Shown here in pieces: positions 31,895-39,580 of a stretch of 59,693 nt of DNA (positions are counted from its first letter, which is position 1; every line of letters starts with the position of its first letter). Made by a program: the position numbers and the translations under genes. The notes under the pieces were generated by a model. That model had not been told where the DNA came from. It searched no databases and worked only from the letters and a program-made list of their open reading frames with translations. Origin of the DNA: DATATV01 sp035551355 (lineage in GTDB: Bacteria > Actinomycetota > Actinomycetes > Mycobacteriales > Pseudonocardiaceae). Location of the stretch: contig DASZNF010000123.1 in assembly GCA_035551355.1 (NCBI GenBank), positions 1 to 59,693 of the forward strand, in the 5' to 3' direction.

Positions 31895-32905
31895 TCAGTC
31901 CGAGTACGTCGCTTGCGGCGGGCCGGCCGGGCCGAGCCGCCCGGCCAGCCAGGTCTGGTAGCTCTGCTGCCAGCCGTTGGCGCGGAACGATTCCAGCACC
32001 GAGTTGACGAACCGCACGAAGTCCGGCGAGGCCCTGCGCATCCCGATCCCGTACGGCTCGGCGGCCAGGCTCGGGCCGACCACCTTCGTGTTCGGGTCCT
32101 GCGCGGCCATCCCGGCCAGGATCGCGTCGTCGGTGGCGATCGCGTCCACCTGGCCCTGCTGCAACATCACCAGGCAGTCCGACCAGTCGCCCACCGCGAC
32201 CGGGATCGGGTGGCTGGGCACCGCGGCGATCCGGGGCAGCGAGTCCGACCCGACGGCCGCGCACACCCGCTTGCCGCCCAGGTCGTCGATGCTGGCCACG
32301 TTGGAATCCTTGGTGACCAGCAACCGTTCCTGCGCGTTGTAGTACACGCTGGAGAACAGCACTCCCTGCTGGACCCGCTGACAGCTCACCGTGAACGTGC
32401 GCACCACCACGTCGACCTGCGGGTCGGTCTGGTCGCCGGTCAGCGCGCCGACCCGCTGGCCCGAGGTGATCGCCCGGAACTGCACCCGGTTCGGGTCACC
32501 GAAAATGGCCTTCGCGATCGCGTGCACCACATCGATGTCGAACCCTTCCAACTGCTTGGTCATCGGGTTCAGGTATCCCCACAGGTAGGTGCTCTGGTCC
32601 ACCCCGGCCACCAGGTAGCCGCGCTTGTAGATGGTCTGCATGGTGGAGTTCGCGGGCATCTGGCCCGGTGTGGGCAGCGGGGCGTTGGGGGCCAGGCTGG
32701 CCGTCGGGTCGCCGCAGTTGTTCGCGCCCCCGGGGGAACTGGGCACCGCGGCCGCGCCGGACACCATGCCGGCCGGCACCACCGGGCTCAGCGAGATCAC
32801 GTGGGTGAGGTCCGCGGGCGTGCGGCTGGCCGAGCAGCCGGTGACCGCCAGGGCCAGCGCGACCAGGCCGGCCACCAGTGCGGCCGGGCGTCGGGCAGTC
32901 TTCAC
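31895..32905 (-). CDS. glnH: GlnH-type amino-acid-binding lipoprotein of the PknG pathway
   Basis: A 336-residue lipoprotein: GTG start at 32905, signal ending LAVTGC (Cys24), then a solute-binding domain family 3 with GYLVAGVDQSTYLWGYLNPMTKQLEGFDIDVVHAIAKAIFGDPNRVQFRAITS, VDVVVRTFTVSCQRVQQGVLFSSVYYNAQERLLV and DDLGGKRVCAAVGSDS. In mycobacteria GlnH senses aspartate/glutamate outside the membrane and signals through GlnX to PknG. The conserved aspartate-pocket pattern fits. The start overlaps the glnX stop by 4 nt. No ABC permease or ATPase is nearby, supporting a sensor rather than a transport role. Confidence 0.92.
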   Translation of the reverse strand: MKTARRPAALVAGLVALALAVTGCSASRTPADLTHVISLSPVVPAGMVSGAAAVPSSPGGANNCGDPTASLAPNAPLPTPGQMPANSTMQTIYKRGYLVAGVDQSTYLWGYLNPMTKQLEGFDIDVVHAIAKAIFGDPNRVQFRAITSGQRVGALTGDQTDPQVDVVVRTFTVSCQRVQQGVLFSSVYYNAQERLLVTKDSNVASIDDLGGKRVCAAVGSDSLPRIAAVPSHPIPVAVGDWSDCLVMLQQGQVDAIATDDAILAGMAAQDPNTKVVGPSLAAEPYGIGMRRASPDFVRFVNSVLESFRANGWQQSYQTWLAGRLGPAGPPQATYSD

Positions 32906-34200
32906 CGGTACTCCCTCAGTCGTTGCCAGATGCCCAACACACAACCGGCCGCCGCGAGCAATCCCAGCACCAGCACCCCGATCGGCAGGATGGTCAGCCA
33001 GTTCGACGCGGTCGCGGTCTGGTCGAGGAAGTTGGTGCGTCCCTGCAGCACCGCCTTGGCCACCGCGTCGTCGAGTTGGTAGAACGCGTTGGATTCCTTG
33101 TACTGCGGGTCGGTGCCCAGCGCGATCTGCACTGCGGCGGCGTAGTCGCCGTCGTTGTCCGCCTTGGTCATCCGATCGTGCAGTGCGAACCACTGCTGGG
33201 CCGAGGTCATCGCGGTGTGAATCGGTTGCACCGTCGAGGAATCCGAGGCGAGCTCGGCGATCTGCAGCAGCCCGCCCGAGCCGTCCTTGCCGCCGATCCG
33301 GTTGGCCAGGCCGTCGAACTGGGTGCTGTAGTCCACCCCGCCCCGGTCGACCAGGGTGAGCATCTCGTCGGTGCGCGCCTGCAGCGCGGCCGAGCGCACG
33401 TTGGTCAGCACGGTGACCACGCCGGAACCGGTGTCCTCGCCCTTGTTCACGTAGATGGTCGACATGGTCAGCCCGACCGCCGTCCACAGCACCGCGATCA
33501 GCGCCGCCCCGCTGGCCACCACCAGGCCGAGGTTGAACGTGCGGTTGGTGCGCCCGGACAGATATCGCTGGGCCAGCACCAGACCGGCGATCAACGCCAC
33601 CACCAGGACGGTCAGCACCCACGGGAAGGCGGCCGCGTCGTCCTGTTCGCCGCTCATCCGCGCGGTGTCGATGTCGTAGAGCTTCTGCGCGGCGGGCAGC
33701 AACACCGTGCGCATCAGGTTGTCGGCCTCGCGCAGATAGGCCGAGCCGACCGGGTAGCCCTGCTCGTTGTTCGCGGTGGCCCGCTCGATCAGGCCGGTGT
33801 AGGCGGGCAGGTCAGCGGACAGTTGCGCGATCGGCAGGCCCGCCTCGGAGTTGCCCGAGGAGATGTCGGTGGCCGCGACCGCCAGTGCGATGCCGGCCTG
33901 CTGGACATCGGTGGAGTACCGGTCGCGCAGCGCGGCCGGTTCGATCGCACCGGACAGGAACGCGCTGGCCGCGGTGGCGTCCGCGTCGGACAGCGCGCGG
34001 TAGATCTGCTGGGCCGCGGCGTTCACCGGTTCCCGCTGGTTGACCAGGTCGTCCAGGGTGCTGGCCTTGCCCTGCAGGGTGGTCAGCCCGACCACGCCGG
34101 TGAGCACGGCCAGCAGGGACAGCCCGGCCATGATCAGAGTCAGCCGACCGGGGGTGGTCGCGGCGGACGCGCGCACCCGGGGGATCACCGTGCCGGGCAT
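32902..34200 (-). CDS. glnX: GlnX-type transmembrane signal transducer of the PknG pathway
   Basis: A 432-residue membrane protein. An N-terminal helix (LTLIMAGLSLLAVLTGVVGL) is followed by an external helical bundle (residues about 50-190), two central helices (FPWVLTVLVVALIAGLVLAQRYL; LGLVVASGAALIAVLWTAVGL), a second external segment and a last helix (LTILPIGVLVLGLLAAAGCVLGIW). This four-helix, duplicated-sensor layout matches mycobacterial GlnX, which relays GlnH binding to cytoplasmic PknG. The start is chosen at ATG 34200 (MPGTVIPRVRAS) by comparison of length. The frame extends to 34377, with Gly/Arg-rich sequence of doubtful coding status. Confidence 0.88.
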   Translation of the reverse strand: MPGTVIPRVRASAATTPGRLTLIMAGLSLLAVLTGVVGLTTLQGKASTLDDLVNQREPVNAAAQQIYRALSDADATAASAFLSGAIEPAALRDRYSTDVQQAGIALAVAATDISSGNSEAGLPIAQLSADLPAYTGLIERATANNEQGYPVGSAYLREADNLMRTVLLPAAQKLYDIDTARMSGEQDDAAAFPWVLTVLVVALIAGLVLAQRYLSGRTNRTFNLGLVVASGAALIAVLWTAVGLTMSTIYVNKGEDTGSGVVTVLTNVRSAALQARTDEMLTLVDRGGVDYSTQFDGLANRIGGKDGSGGLLQIAELASDSSTVQPIHTAMTSAQQWFALHDRMTKADNDGDYAAAVQIALGTDPQYKESNAFYQLDDAVAKAVLQGRTNFLDQTATASNWLTILPIGVLVLGLLAAAGCVLGIWQRLREYR

Positions 34201-34655
34201 GCCGAGCAGCAACGCCCCGCGGCTCCCCCCGGACTGGCCGGTACGGCCTGAAGTCGCCTCGGCTACCACAGGCGGGAACCACTCGCGCCGGTCAAGATCA
34301 CTGCTACCACCCCGGAGTACACCGACCAACAGCCCCCAGGCCGCGCGTCGGGCGTTCGTACGGCAGGTCCCCATCAACCCGGCAGGGGAGCGACGCCCCC
34401 TGTTGGGGGTCGGTTAAGAAGGTAGTGCACACGGCCGGGTCGGTGGTGCATCTGGTGGCAACTTGTCCCCCGTCATGCCGTGTGACGGCCGCCCCACTCA
34501 GATAGAGCGACCCCCGGAGGGCGCTTCCCGCCGTCAGGTGACGTCGGGCCCGAGTCGGACTGGTCTCGGGTCTCCGGGGGCCGGGTGAACTGCCTGGTAT
34601 TCGCCGGACGCCAATCCGGCGCAACGCTGATTGGGCGTCCTAGCGGACAGCCACC
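34201..34655. other. Region between glnX and the nat-linked leader element
   Basis: About 455 nt. The first 177 nt remain open in frame with glnX and could encode a longer N-terminus. Beyond that no gene or RNA was recognised. The stretch 34530-34590 is GC-rich with short inverted segments (GACCCCCGG-type) but no convincing terminator. Confidence 0.4.
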
Positions 34656-34712
34656 TCACGAGTCCTGTTGGAATACAACTTTGGACCACCTCCTCTCTCG
34701 TGTACCGCGCAC
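34656..34712 (-). CDS. Candidate 18-codon micro-ORF just downstream of nat
   Basis: A GTG at 34712 lies one base after the nat stop and opens an 18-codon frame ending TGA at 34656 (MRGTRERRWSKVVFQQDS). Within it the minus strand carries AGAGAGGAGGTGGTCC, nearly a perfect complement of the 3' end of 16S rRNA, and an AT-rich patch (AAGTTGTATTCCAAC) unusual for this GC-rich context. It may be a leader peptide, a ribosome standby site or a small RNA rather than a gene. Evidence is composition and pairing only. Confidence 0.3.
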   Translation of the reverse strand: MRGTRERRWSKVVFQQDS

Positions 34713-34713
34713 G

Positions 34714-35511
34714 TTAGTTGCCGAGGCGGCCCGCGCGCGAGATTTTTTCGCCGGGTTCCGGCAGTTGGCCGAGTGAGAAACCGAACAGCTCCGGGTAAGC
34801 GGCCAGTGCCTGCGCGTCGGTCAGCTCACGTTCCTCCCGGTGATCGGGCCCGGTGCGGATCAGCGTGTGGTCGGACAGGCTGATCCGGCCGGACTCGGTG
34901 AGCCGGGTACAGATCATCGATCGGGTGAAGTGCGAGTCGGGCGAGGTTTGCTGGTACCAGCAGGTGGGCCCGAAGTCGGCCAGCTCGCGGGCGCGGGTCT
35001 CCAGTCGGTACTGCGGCGTGCCGTCGCGCAGTACGTCCAGGTCACCCCGGGGCGCGCGGCGGATCCGGAACACCCCGTCCGGGTCGGCTTGATCACCGTT
35101 GGCCCGCAGGTCCAGCGGGAACCGGCTGTGCTTGCCGAAACCCACGTCCACCAGCCACGGCGCGGGCAGCGCGACCCGCAGCGCCAGGTGGTCGAACGGC
35201 GCGCCGGGGATGCCGTCGGCGCCGAACACCCGGGCCGCCAGCAGGGTGACGTGGTAGCCAAGCGCGGACAGCAGCAGGGCGAAGGCGCCATTCAGCTCGT
35301 AGCAGAACCCGCCACGCTTCCGGGTGACGATCTTGTCCAGCAGGCCGGCCTCGTCCAGCGCCACCGGCTCACCCAGATGGATGGCGAGGTTCTCGAACGG
35401 CACGGTCCGCTGGTGTTGCTCGTGCAGGTGCCGCAGCCCGGCCAGATCCGCCCGGGGCGGGCGGGTCGCCCCGATGCGGTGCAGGTAGTCGCGCACGCCG
35501 TCCTGGTTCAC
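34714..35511 (-). CDS. nat: Arylamine N-acetyltransferase
   Basis: A 265-residue protein with the full NAT Cys-His-Asp triad: Cys70 in TRKRGGFCYELNG, His108 in GAPFDHLALRV and Asp122 in WLVDVGFGKHSRFPL. Further family features are LRHLHEQHQRTVPFENLAIHLGEPVAL near the N-terminus and TCWYQQTSPDSHFTRSMICTR in the middle. NATs acetylate arylamines and hydrazines (isoniazid in mycobacteria) or act in amide formation in secondary metabolism. It is not embedded in a biosynthetic cluster, so a housekeeping or detoxification role is more likely. It is divergent from the lipoprotein gene. Confidence 0.93.
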   Translation of the reverse strand: MNQDGVRDYLHRIGATRPPRADLAGLRHLHEQHQRTVPFENLAIHLGEPVALDEAGLLDKIVTRKRGGFCYELNGAFALLLSALGYHVTLLAARVFGADGIPGAPFDHLALRVALPAPWLVDVGFGKHSRFPLDLRANGDQADPDGVFRIRRAPRGDLDVLRDGTPQYRLETRARELADFGPTCWYQQTSPDSHFTRSMICTRLTESGRISLSDHTLIRTGPDHREERELTDAQALAAYPELFGFSLGQLPEPGEKISRAGRLGN

Positions 35512-35652
35512 CCGGTCACCCTACGGTGGCAACTGTGAATTACCACCCGAAAGTGTCCGACTTCGGTGAGTGAGCAACCTGATCTGGTGGTACACGTCCC
35601 CCAAGTAGGGCATCCGCGACAAGCGGGGCACGTCTGGAGGGGAAACACTCGG

Positions 35653-36312
35653 ATGGTGCGAAACATCATCAGCAGGACGATCCTGGCGGGCGCCGGGATC
35701 CTGGCTCTCGTCGTGGTCGCCGGCTGTGGCGGCGGCCAGAGCTCGGCGGGCGGCACCAGCAGCGCGGGCGTGGCCACCCCGAGCACGGCCCCGGCCACCA
35801 CTCCGACGCAGACCATGACCGCCACCGCGCCACCGGCCACCAGCAGCGCCACCGGCGGGGGCGGCGCCGGCGGAGGGGGCGGCACGCACGGCGGGGAGTG
35901 CAAGGCCGCCGACCTCAAACTGTCCCTGGGCTCCGGCGACGCCGGCATGAGCCACGACTACACGGCCCTGCAGTTCACCAACATCAGTGGCGCCTCGTGC
36001 GTGCTGGTCGGCTTCCCTGGCGTGTCCTACGTGACCGGCGACAACGGCCAGCAGGTCGGCGCGCCCGCGGTGCGGGACGGCTCGATCGGCGCGCAGGTGA
36101 CGCTGGCGCCGGGCCAGACGGCATCGGCCACCGTCACCGAGATCCAGGTCGGCGTGTTCGACCCGAACGTGTGCAAGCCGACCGCCGTGCGCGGCCTGCG
36201 GGTGTACCCGCCGGACGACACGTCGTCGATGTTCGTCGCCCAGTCCACCACCGGGTGCGCGGGCAACCCGCCCGACGCGCAACTGCACGTACAGACCATC
36301 AAGAAGGGCTAG
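35653..36312 (+). CDS. DUF4232 lipoprotein
   Basis: A 219-residue secreted protein. ATG 35653 has GGAGGGG about 10 nt upstream. The lipoprotein signal is ISRTILAGAGILALVVVAGC (Cys25). A Thr/Ser/Gly/Ala-rich linker of about 60 residues ends in GGGGAGGGGGTHGG. The DUF4232 domain then shows CKAADLKLSLGSGDAGMSHDYTALQFTNISGASCVLVGFPGVSYV and LAPGQTASATVTE, ending in a conserved-Cys strand TTGCAGNPPDAQLHVQ. DUF4232 is a surface domain common in actinomycetes with no known activity. Four Cys may pair. Confidence 0.88.
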   Translation: MVRNIISRTILAGAGILALVVVAGCGGGQSSAGGTSSAGVATPSTAPATTPTQTMTATAPPATSSATGGGGAGGGGGTHGGECKAADLKLSLGSGDAGMSHDYTALQFTNISGASCVLVGFPGVSYVTGDNGQQVGAPAVRDGSIGAQVTLAPGQTASATVTEIQVGVFDPNVCKPTAVRGLRVYPPDDTSSMFVAQSTTGCAGNPPDAQLHVQTIKKG

Positions 36313-36344
36313 CGCGCGCCCTGAACTGATCTGCTCTCCAGCCT

Positions 36345-36380
36345 CCGGCCCGCGTTCGTGCGGGCCGGCGGTTGGTTTTT
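36345..36380 (+). terminator. Rho-independent terminator of the DUF4232 gene
   Basis: CCGGCCCGC (36345-36353), loop GTTCGT, GCGGGCCGG (36360-36368), then CGGTTGGTTTTT. This 9-bp stem with a U-tract lies 32 nt after the stop codon and is the clearest classical terminator in the window. Confidence 0.85.
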
Positions 36381-36413
36381 GCGCGTCCGCTGCCTACGGT
36401 AGAGGGGTCAACT

Positions 36414-36510
36414 GAATCACGCGGGAGCTCGGGCGACCGGGCTGAGAGGACGGCTGAAGCGCCGTCGACCGCCGGAACCTGACCGGATAATGCCGGCGTA
36501 GGGAGTGTTC
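36414..36510 (+). ncRNA. TPP (THI-box) riboswitch
   Basis: The core elements are ACGCGGGAGCTCGGGC (36419-36434), GGGCTGAGAGGACGGC (about 36439-36454, with the invariant CUGAGA), GAACCTGACCGGATAATGCC (with the ACCUGA and GGAUAAUGCC blocks) and the closing GGCGTAGGGAG. P1 pairs GAA-CAC (36414-36420) with GTGTTC (36505-36510). The ribosome site GGGAG (36501-36505) sits inside the 3' side of P1, five nt before the GTG start at 36511, so thiamine pyrophosphate binding should block translation of the downstream permease gene. Confidence 0.95.
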
Positions 36511-37893
36511 GTGAGCCCCACCGCGTCTTCTGTTTCCACTGCCGCCGCCCAGGACGAGCCCGACGAGGTCGCCCCCACGCTGGCCGGGCCGACGCCCAAG
36601 ACCCTCGGCCTGACCGACCAGGGCGCGTTCTGGGCCAACCTGGGCATCAGCCTGCTGGGCTTCTCCGGCGCGATCACCGTGCTCGCCCCCGGCGGGGTGC
36701 CCCGGCTGTCCGTGGTCGCGGCGATCGCGGCCACCGTGGTCGGCACCGTGCTGGGCAGTGTGATGGTCGGGCTGGCCGCGGTGCCCGGCGCGCGCACCGG
36801 GGCGCCGGCCATGGTGTTGCTGCGCGGGCTGTTCGGCGGGCGGCTGTCCTATCTGCCCACCGCGCTGAACATCCTGCAACTGGTCGGCTGGGGCACGTTC
36901 GAGCTGGTGGTGATCGCCCAGGGCGCGACCGCGCTGTTCCACGGCGGCCCGCGCTGGCTGTACGTGCTGATCACCGGAGTGCTCACCATCGTGATGACCA
37001 TCCGGCCGCTGGGCGCGGTGCGGGTGCTGCGCCGGTACGTGACCATCGCGGTGGCCATCGCGCTGGTGTACCTGTTCGTGCAGATCCTGCGGGCACCGCT
37101 GCCGAATCTGACTTCCGGTTCCTGGCAAGGGTTCTGGGCCGGTTCGGACGCCGCACTGGCGGTCGCGGTGTCCTGGATCCCGGTGGCCTCGGACTACTCG
37201 CGGCACTCCAAGGGCACCGGCTCGGCGTTCACCTCGGCCACCGTGGGCTACTCGGTGACCCAGATCCTGACCTACGTCCTCGGCCTGCTCGCGCTGGCCG
37301 ATGTGTCCAATCTGGACGACAACGGGTTCGGCCGGTTCCTCGCGGTGCCGCTCGGGGTGATCTTCTTCGGCGTGATCGTGCTGCGCGAGGTGGACCAGTC
37401 GTTCACCAACGTGTACTCCACCGGGGTGTCGCTGCAGAACCTGTTCCCGCGCGCGGACCGGCGGTGGCTGACCATCGGCGTCGGGGTGCTGACCATCGTG
37501 CTCGCGCTGAGCCTGGACATCAGCCAGTACTCCGGTTTTCTCACCCTGATCGGCTCGGTTTTCGTGCCGTTGGGCGGGGTGCTGACCGCCGGGTATTTCC
37601 TGTCCGGCCGGGCCCGCAAATGGGACATCTCGGTGAACGCGCCGGCCCGCTGGGGAATGCTGTTCGCCTGGGTGATCGGATTGGCCGTTTATCAGCTGAT
37701 CAATCCCGGCCAGGTGGGCGCGTGGTCGACCATGTGGTCGGATCTCGCGACCGCGCTGCATTTCACTCCGCAGAGCTGGATGAGCGCCTCACTGTTCTCG
37801 TTCGTGATTTCCGGACTGCTCGCCCTGCTGTTCGGCCGGGTCGGCGCGAAGCGCGCCGACCCGGCCGAAACCGTTGCCACCGAAGCGAACTAG
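36511..37893 (+). CDS. cytX: NCS1-family permease, thiamine-precursor (HMP) transporter CytX-like
   Basis: A 460-residue, 12-helix cytosine/purine/hydantoin-type transporter. FWANLGISLLGFSGAITVLAP is helix 1 of the NCS1 family. RTGAPAMVLLRGLFGGRLSYLPTALNILQLVGWGTFELVVIAQGA and VSWIPVASDYSRHSKGTGSAF are NCS1 signatures. Control by the TPP riboswitch immediately upstream points to uptake of a thiamine precursor, most likely hydroxymethylpyrimidine, as for CytX proteins. Substrate is inferred from regulation, not sequence alone. GTG 36511 was chosen over the GTG at 36505, which lies in the riboswitch P1. Its stop codon overlaps that of the convergent pntB gene. Confidence 0.9.
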   Translation: MSPTASSVSTAAAQDEPDEVAPTLAGPTPKTLGLTDQGAFWANLGISLLGFSGAITVLAPGGVPRLSVVAAIAATVVGTVLGSVMVGLAAVPGARTGAPAMVLLRGLFGGRLSYLPTALNILQLVGWGTFELVVIAQGATALFHGGPRWLYVLITGVLTIVMTIRPLGAVRVLRRYVTIAVAIALVYLFVQILRAPLPNLTSGSWQGFWAGSDAALAVAVSWIPVASDYSRHSKGTGSAFTSATVGYSVTQILTYVLGLLALADVSNLDDNGFGRFLAVPLGVIFFGVIVLREVDQSFTNVYSTGVSLQNLFPRADRRWLTIGVGVLTIVLALSLDISQYSGFLTLIGSVFVPLGGVLTAGYFLSGRARKWDISVNAPARWGMLFAWVIGLAVYQLINPGQVGAWSTMWSDLATALHFTPQSWMSASLFSFVISGLLALLFGRVGAKRADPAETVATEAN

Positions 37894-39284
37894 AGCGCCT
37901 TGAGCTCTTCGGTGATGCTCTGCACCGAGCCCTTCGCGTCACCGAAGAGCATCGCGGTTTTCGCGTCGTAGTAGAGCTCGTTCTCGATACCCGCGAAACC
38001 CGGGTTCATCGACCGCTTCAACACGATGATCGATTTCGCCTGGTCCACGTTGAGAATCGGCATGCCGTGAATCGGCGAGCCCGGGTTGCTGCGCGCCGCC
38101 GGGTTGGTCACGTCATTGGCGCCGATCACCAGGGCGACATCGGTGCGGGAGAACTCCCCGTTGATGTCGTCCATTTCCTTGAGCTGGTCGTAGGGCACGT
38201 CGGCCTCGGCCAGCAGCACGTTCATGTGCCCGGGCATGCGGCCGGCCACCGGGTGGATGGCGTACTTGACCTCCACGCCCTTGGCCTCCAGCAGCTTGCC
38301 CATCTCGTGCACCGCGTGCTGGGCCTGGGCCACCGCCATGCCGTAGCCGGGCACGACCACGACCTGGTTGGCGTAGGCCATCTGGATGGCCGCGTCCGAG
38401 GCGCTGGTGGAGCGCACCGTCTTGTCCTCGGCGCCCTCGCCGCCGGCCGCGGCCGCCGCGCCACCGCCGCCGAACCCGCCGGCCACGATCGCCGGGATCG
38501 AGCGGTTCATCGCCTTGGCCATCAGGTTGGTCAGGATCGAACCGGACGCGCCGACGATCATGCCGGCCACGATCATCGCCGTGTTGTCCAGCGCCAGACC
38601 GGTCGCCGCGGCGGACAATCCGGTGAACGCGTTGAGCAGTGAGATGACCACCGGCATGTCCGCGCCGCCGATCGGCAGCACCACCAACAGGCCCAGCACC
38701 GCGGCGAACACCAGCACACCGATGATCAGCAGTTCGGAGTCCACTCCGAAGCCGATGATCACGGCCAGCACCACCGAAACCACCAGCAGACCCAGGTTGA
38801 CCAGCTGCTGCAACGGTTTGCCGAGGCTGATCGGCTTGCCGGGCAGGATCTCCTGCAGCTTGCCGTAGGCGACCAGCGAGCCCCAGAACGAGATGGACCC
38901 GACGATCGCGGCGAACAGCGAGGTGACCGCGACATAGGCCGGCTCGTTGGCGTAGGCGTGCGAGTCGCGGAACTCCACCCAGGCGATCAGCGCCACCGCG
39001 CCGCCGCCGACGCCGTTGAACAGCGCCACCATCTGCGGCATCGCGGTCATCTTGACCTGGCGGGCGGCCGGCACGCCGACCACCGCGCCGAGCACCACGC
39101 CCAGCACGATCAGCCACCAGTTGCTCTCCCCGGGGGTGAGCAGGGTGGCGATGATCGCGATGACCATGCCGGCCGCGGCGATCCAGTTGCCGCGGACCGC
39201 GGTGCGCGGGCCGGTCAGGCCCATCAGGCCGTAGATGAACAGGGCGAAGGCGACTATGTAGAGGACGTGAACCAGGTCAGTCAT
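37890..39284 (-). CDS. pntB: NAD(P) transhydrogenase beta subunit
   Basis: A 464-residue protein with eight to nine N-terminal membrane helices (LVHVLYIVAFALFIYGLMGLTGP; NWIAAAGMVIAIIATLL) and a C-terminal NADP(H)-binding domain III, with QVVVVPGYGMAVAQAQHAVHEMGKLLEAKGVEVKYAIHPVAGRMPGHMNVLLAEADVPYD (GYGMAVAQAQ fingerprint), VALVIGANDVTNPAAR and MPILNVDQAKSIIVLKRSM. It couples proton re-entry to reduction of NADP by NADH. Its start overlaps the end of pntAb by 8 nt. Order pntAa-pntAb-pntB is as in mycobacteria. The 3' ends of pntB and cytX overlap by 4 nt. Confidence 0.96.
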   Translation of the reverse strand: MTDLVHVLYIVAFALFIYGLMGLTGPRTAVRGNWIAAAGMVIAIIATLLTPGESNWWLIVLGVVLGAVVGVPAARQVKMTAMPQMVALFNGVGGGAVALIAWVEFRDSHAYANEPAYVAVTSLFAAIVGSISFWGSLVAYGKLQEILPGKPISLGKPLQQLVNLGLLVVSVVLAVIIGFGVDSELLIIGVLVFAAVLGLLVVLPIGGADMPVVISLLNAFTGLSAAATGLALDNTAMIVAGMIVGASGSILTNLMAKAMNRSIPAIVAGGFGGGGAAAAAGGEGAEDKTVRSTSASDAAIQMAYANQVVVVPGYGMAVAQAQHAVHEMGKLLEAKGVEVKYAIHPVAGRMPGHMNVLLAEADVPYDQLKEMDDINGEFSRTDVALVIGANDVTNPAARSNPGSPIHGMPILNVDQAKSIIVLKRSMNPGFAGIENELYYDAKTAMLFGDAKGSVQSITEELKAL

Positions 39285-39576
39285 TGTCCGCCCCCTTCTT
39301 GTCCTTGTTCTTGAACATGCCCAGCATCCGGTCGGTGACCAGGAAACCGCCGACGACGTTGATGGTGCCGAAGGCGATCGCGATGACCAGCAGGATCTTG
39401 TCCAGCACGCCGGAGGCGGTCAGGCCGATCACCACCAGGCCACCGAGCAGCACGATGCCGTGGATGGCGTTGGTGCCCGACATCAACGGCGTGTGCAGGG
39501 TGTTGGGCACTTTCGAGATCACCGCGAAGCCGACGAAGCCGGCCAGCACGAGGATCGCGAGGTTGGCAAGGAACAT
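39277..39576 (-). CDS. pntAb: NAD(P) transhydrogenase alpha subunit, membrane part
   Basis: A 99-residue protein with three membrane helices: MFLANLAILVLAGFVGFAVISKVPNTLHTPLMSGTNAIHGIVLLGGLVVIG, then KILLVIAIAFGTINVVGGFLVTDRMLGMFK and a charged tail. SKVPNTLHTPLMSGTNAIHGI is the conserved stretch of the split alpha-2 subunit. It lies 4 nt after pntAa and overlaps pntB, so the three subunits are made from one coupled mRNA. Confidence 0.95.
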   Translation of the reverse strand: MFLANLAILVLAGFVGFAVISKVPNTLHTPLMSGTNAIHGIVLLGGLVVIGLTASGVLDKILLVIAIAFGTINVVGGFLVTDRMLGMFKNKDKKGADND

Positions 39577-39580
39577 CGGG

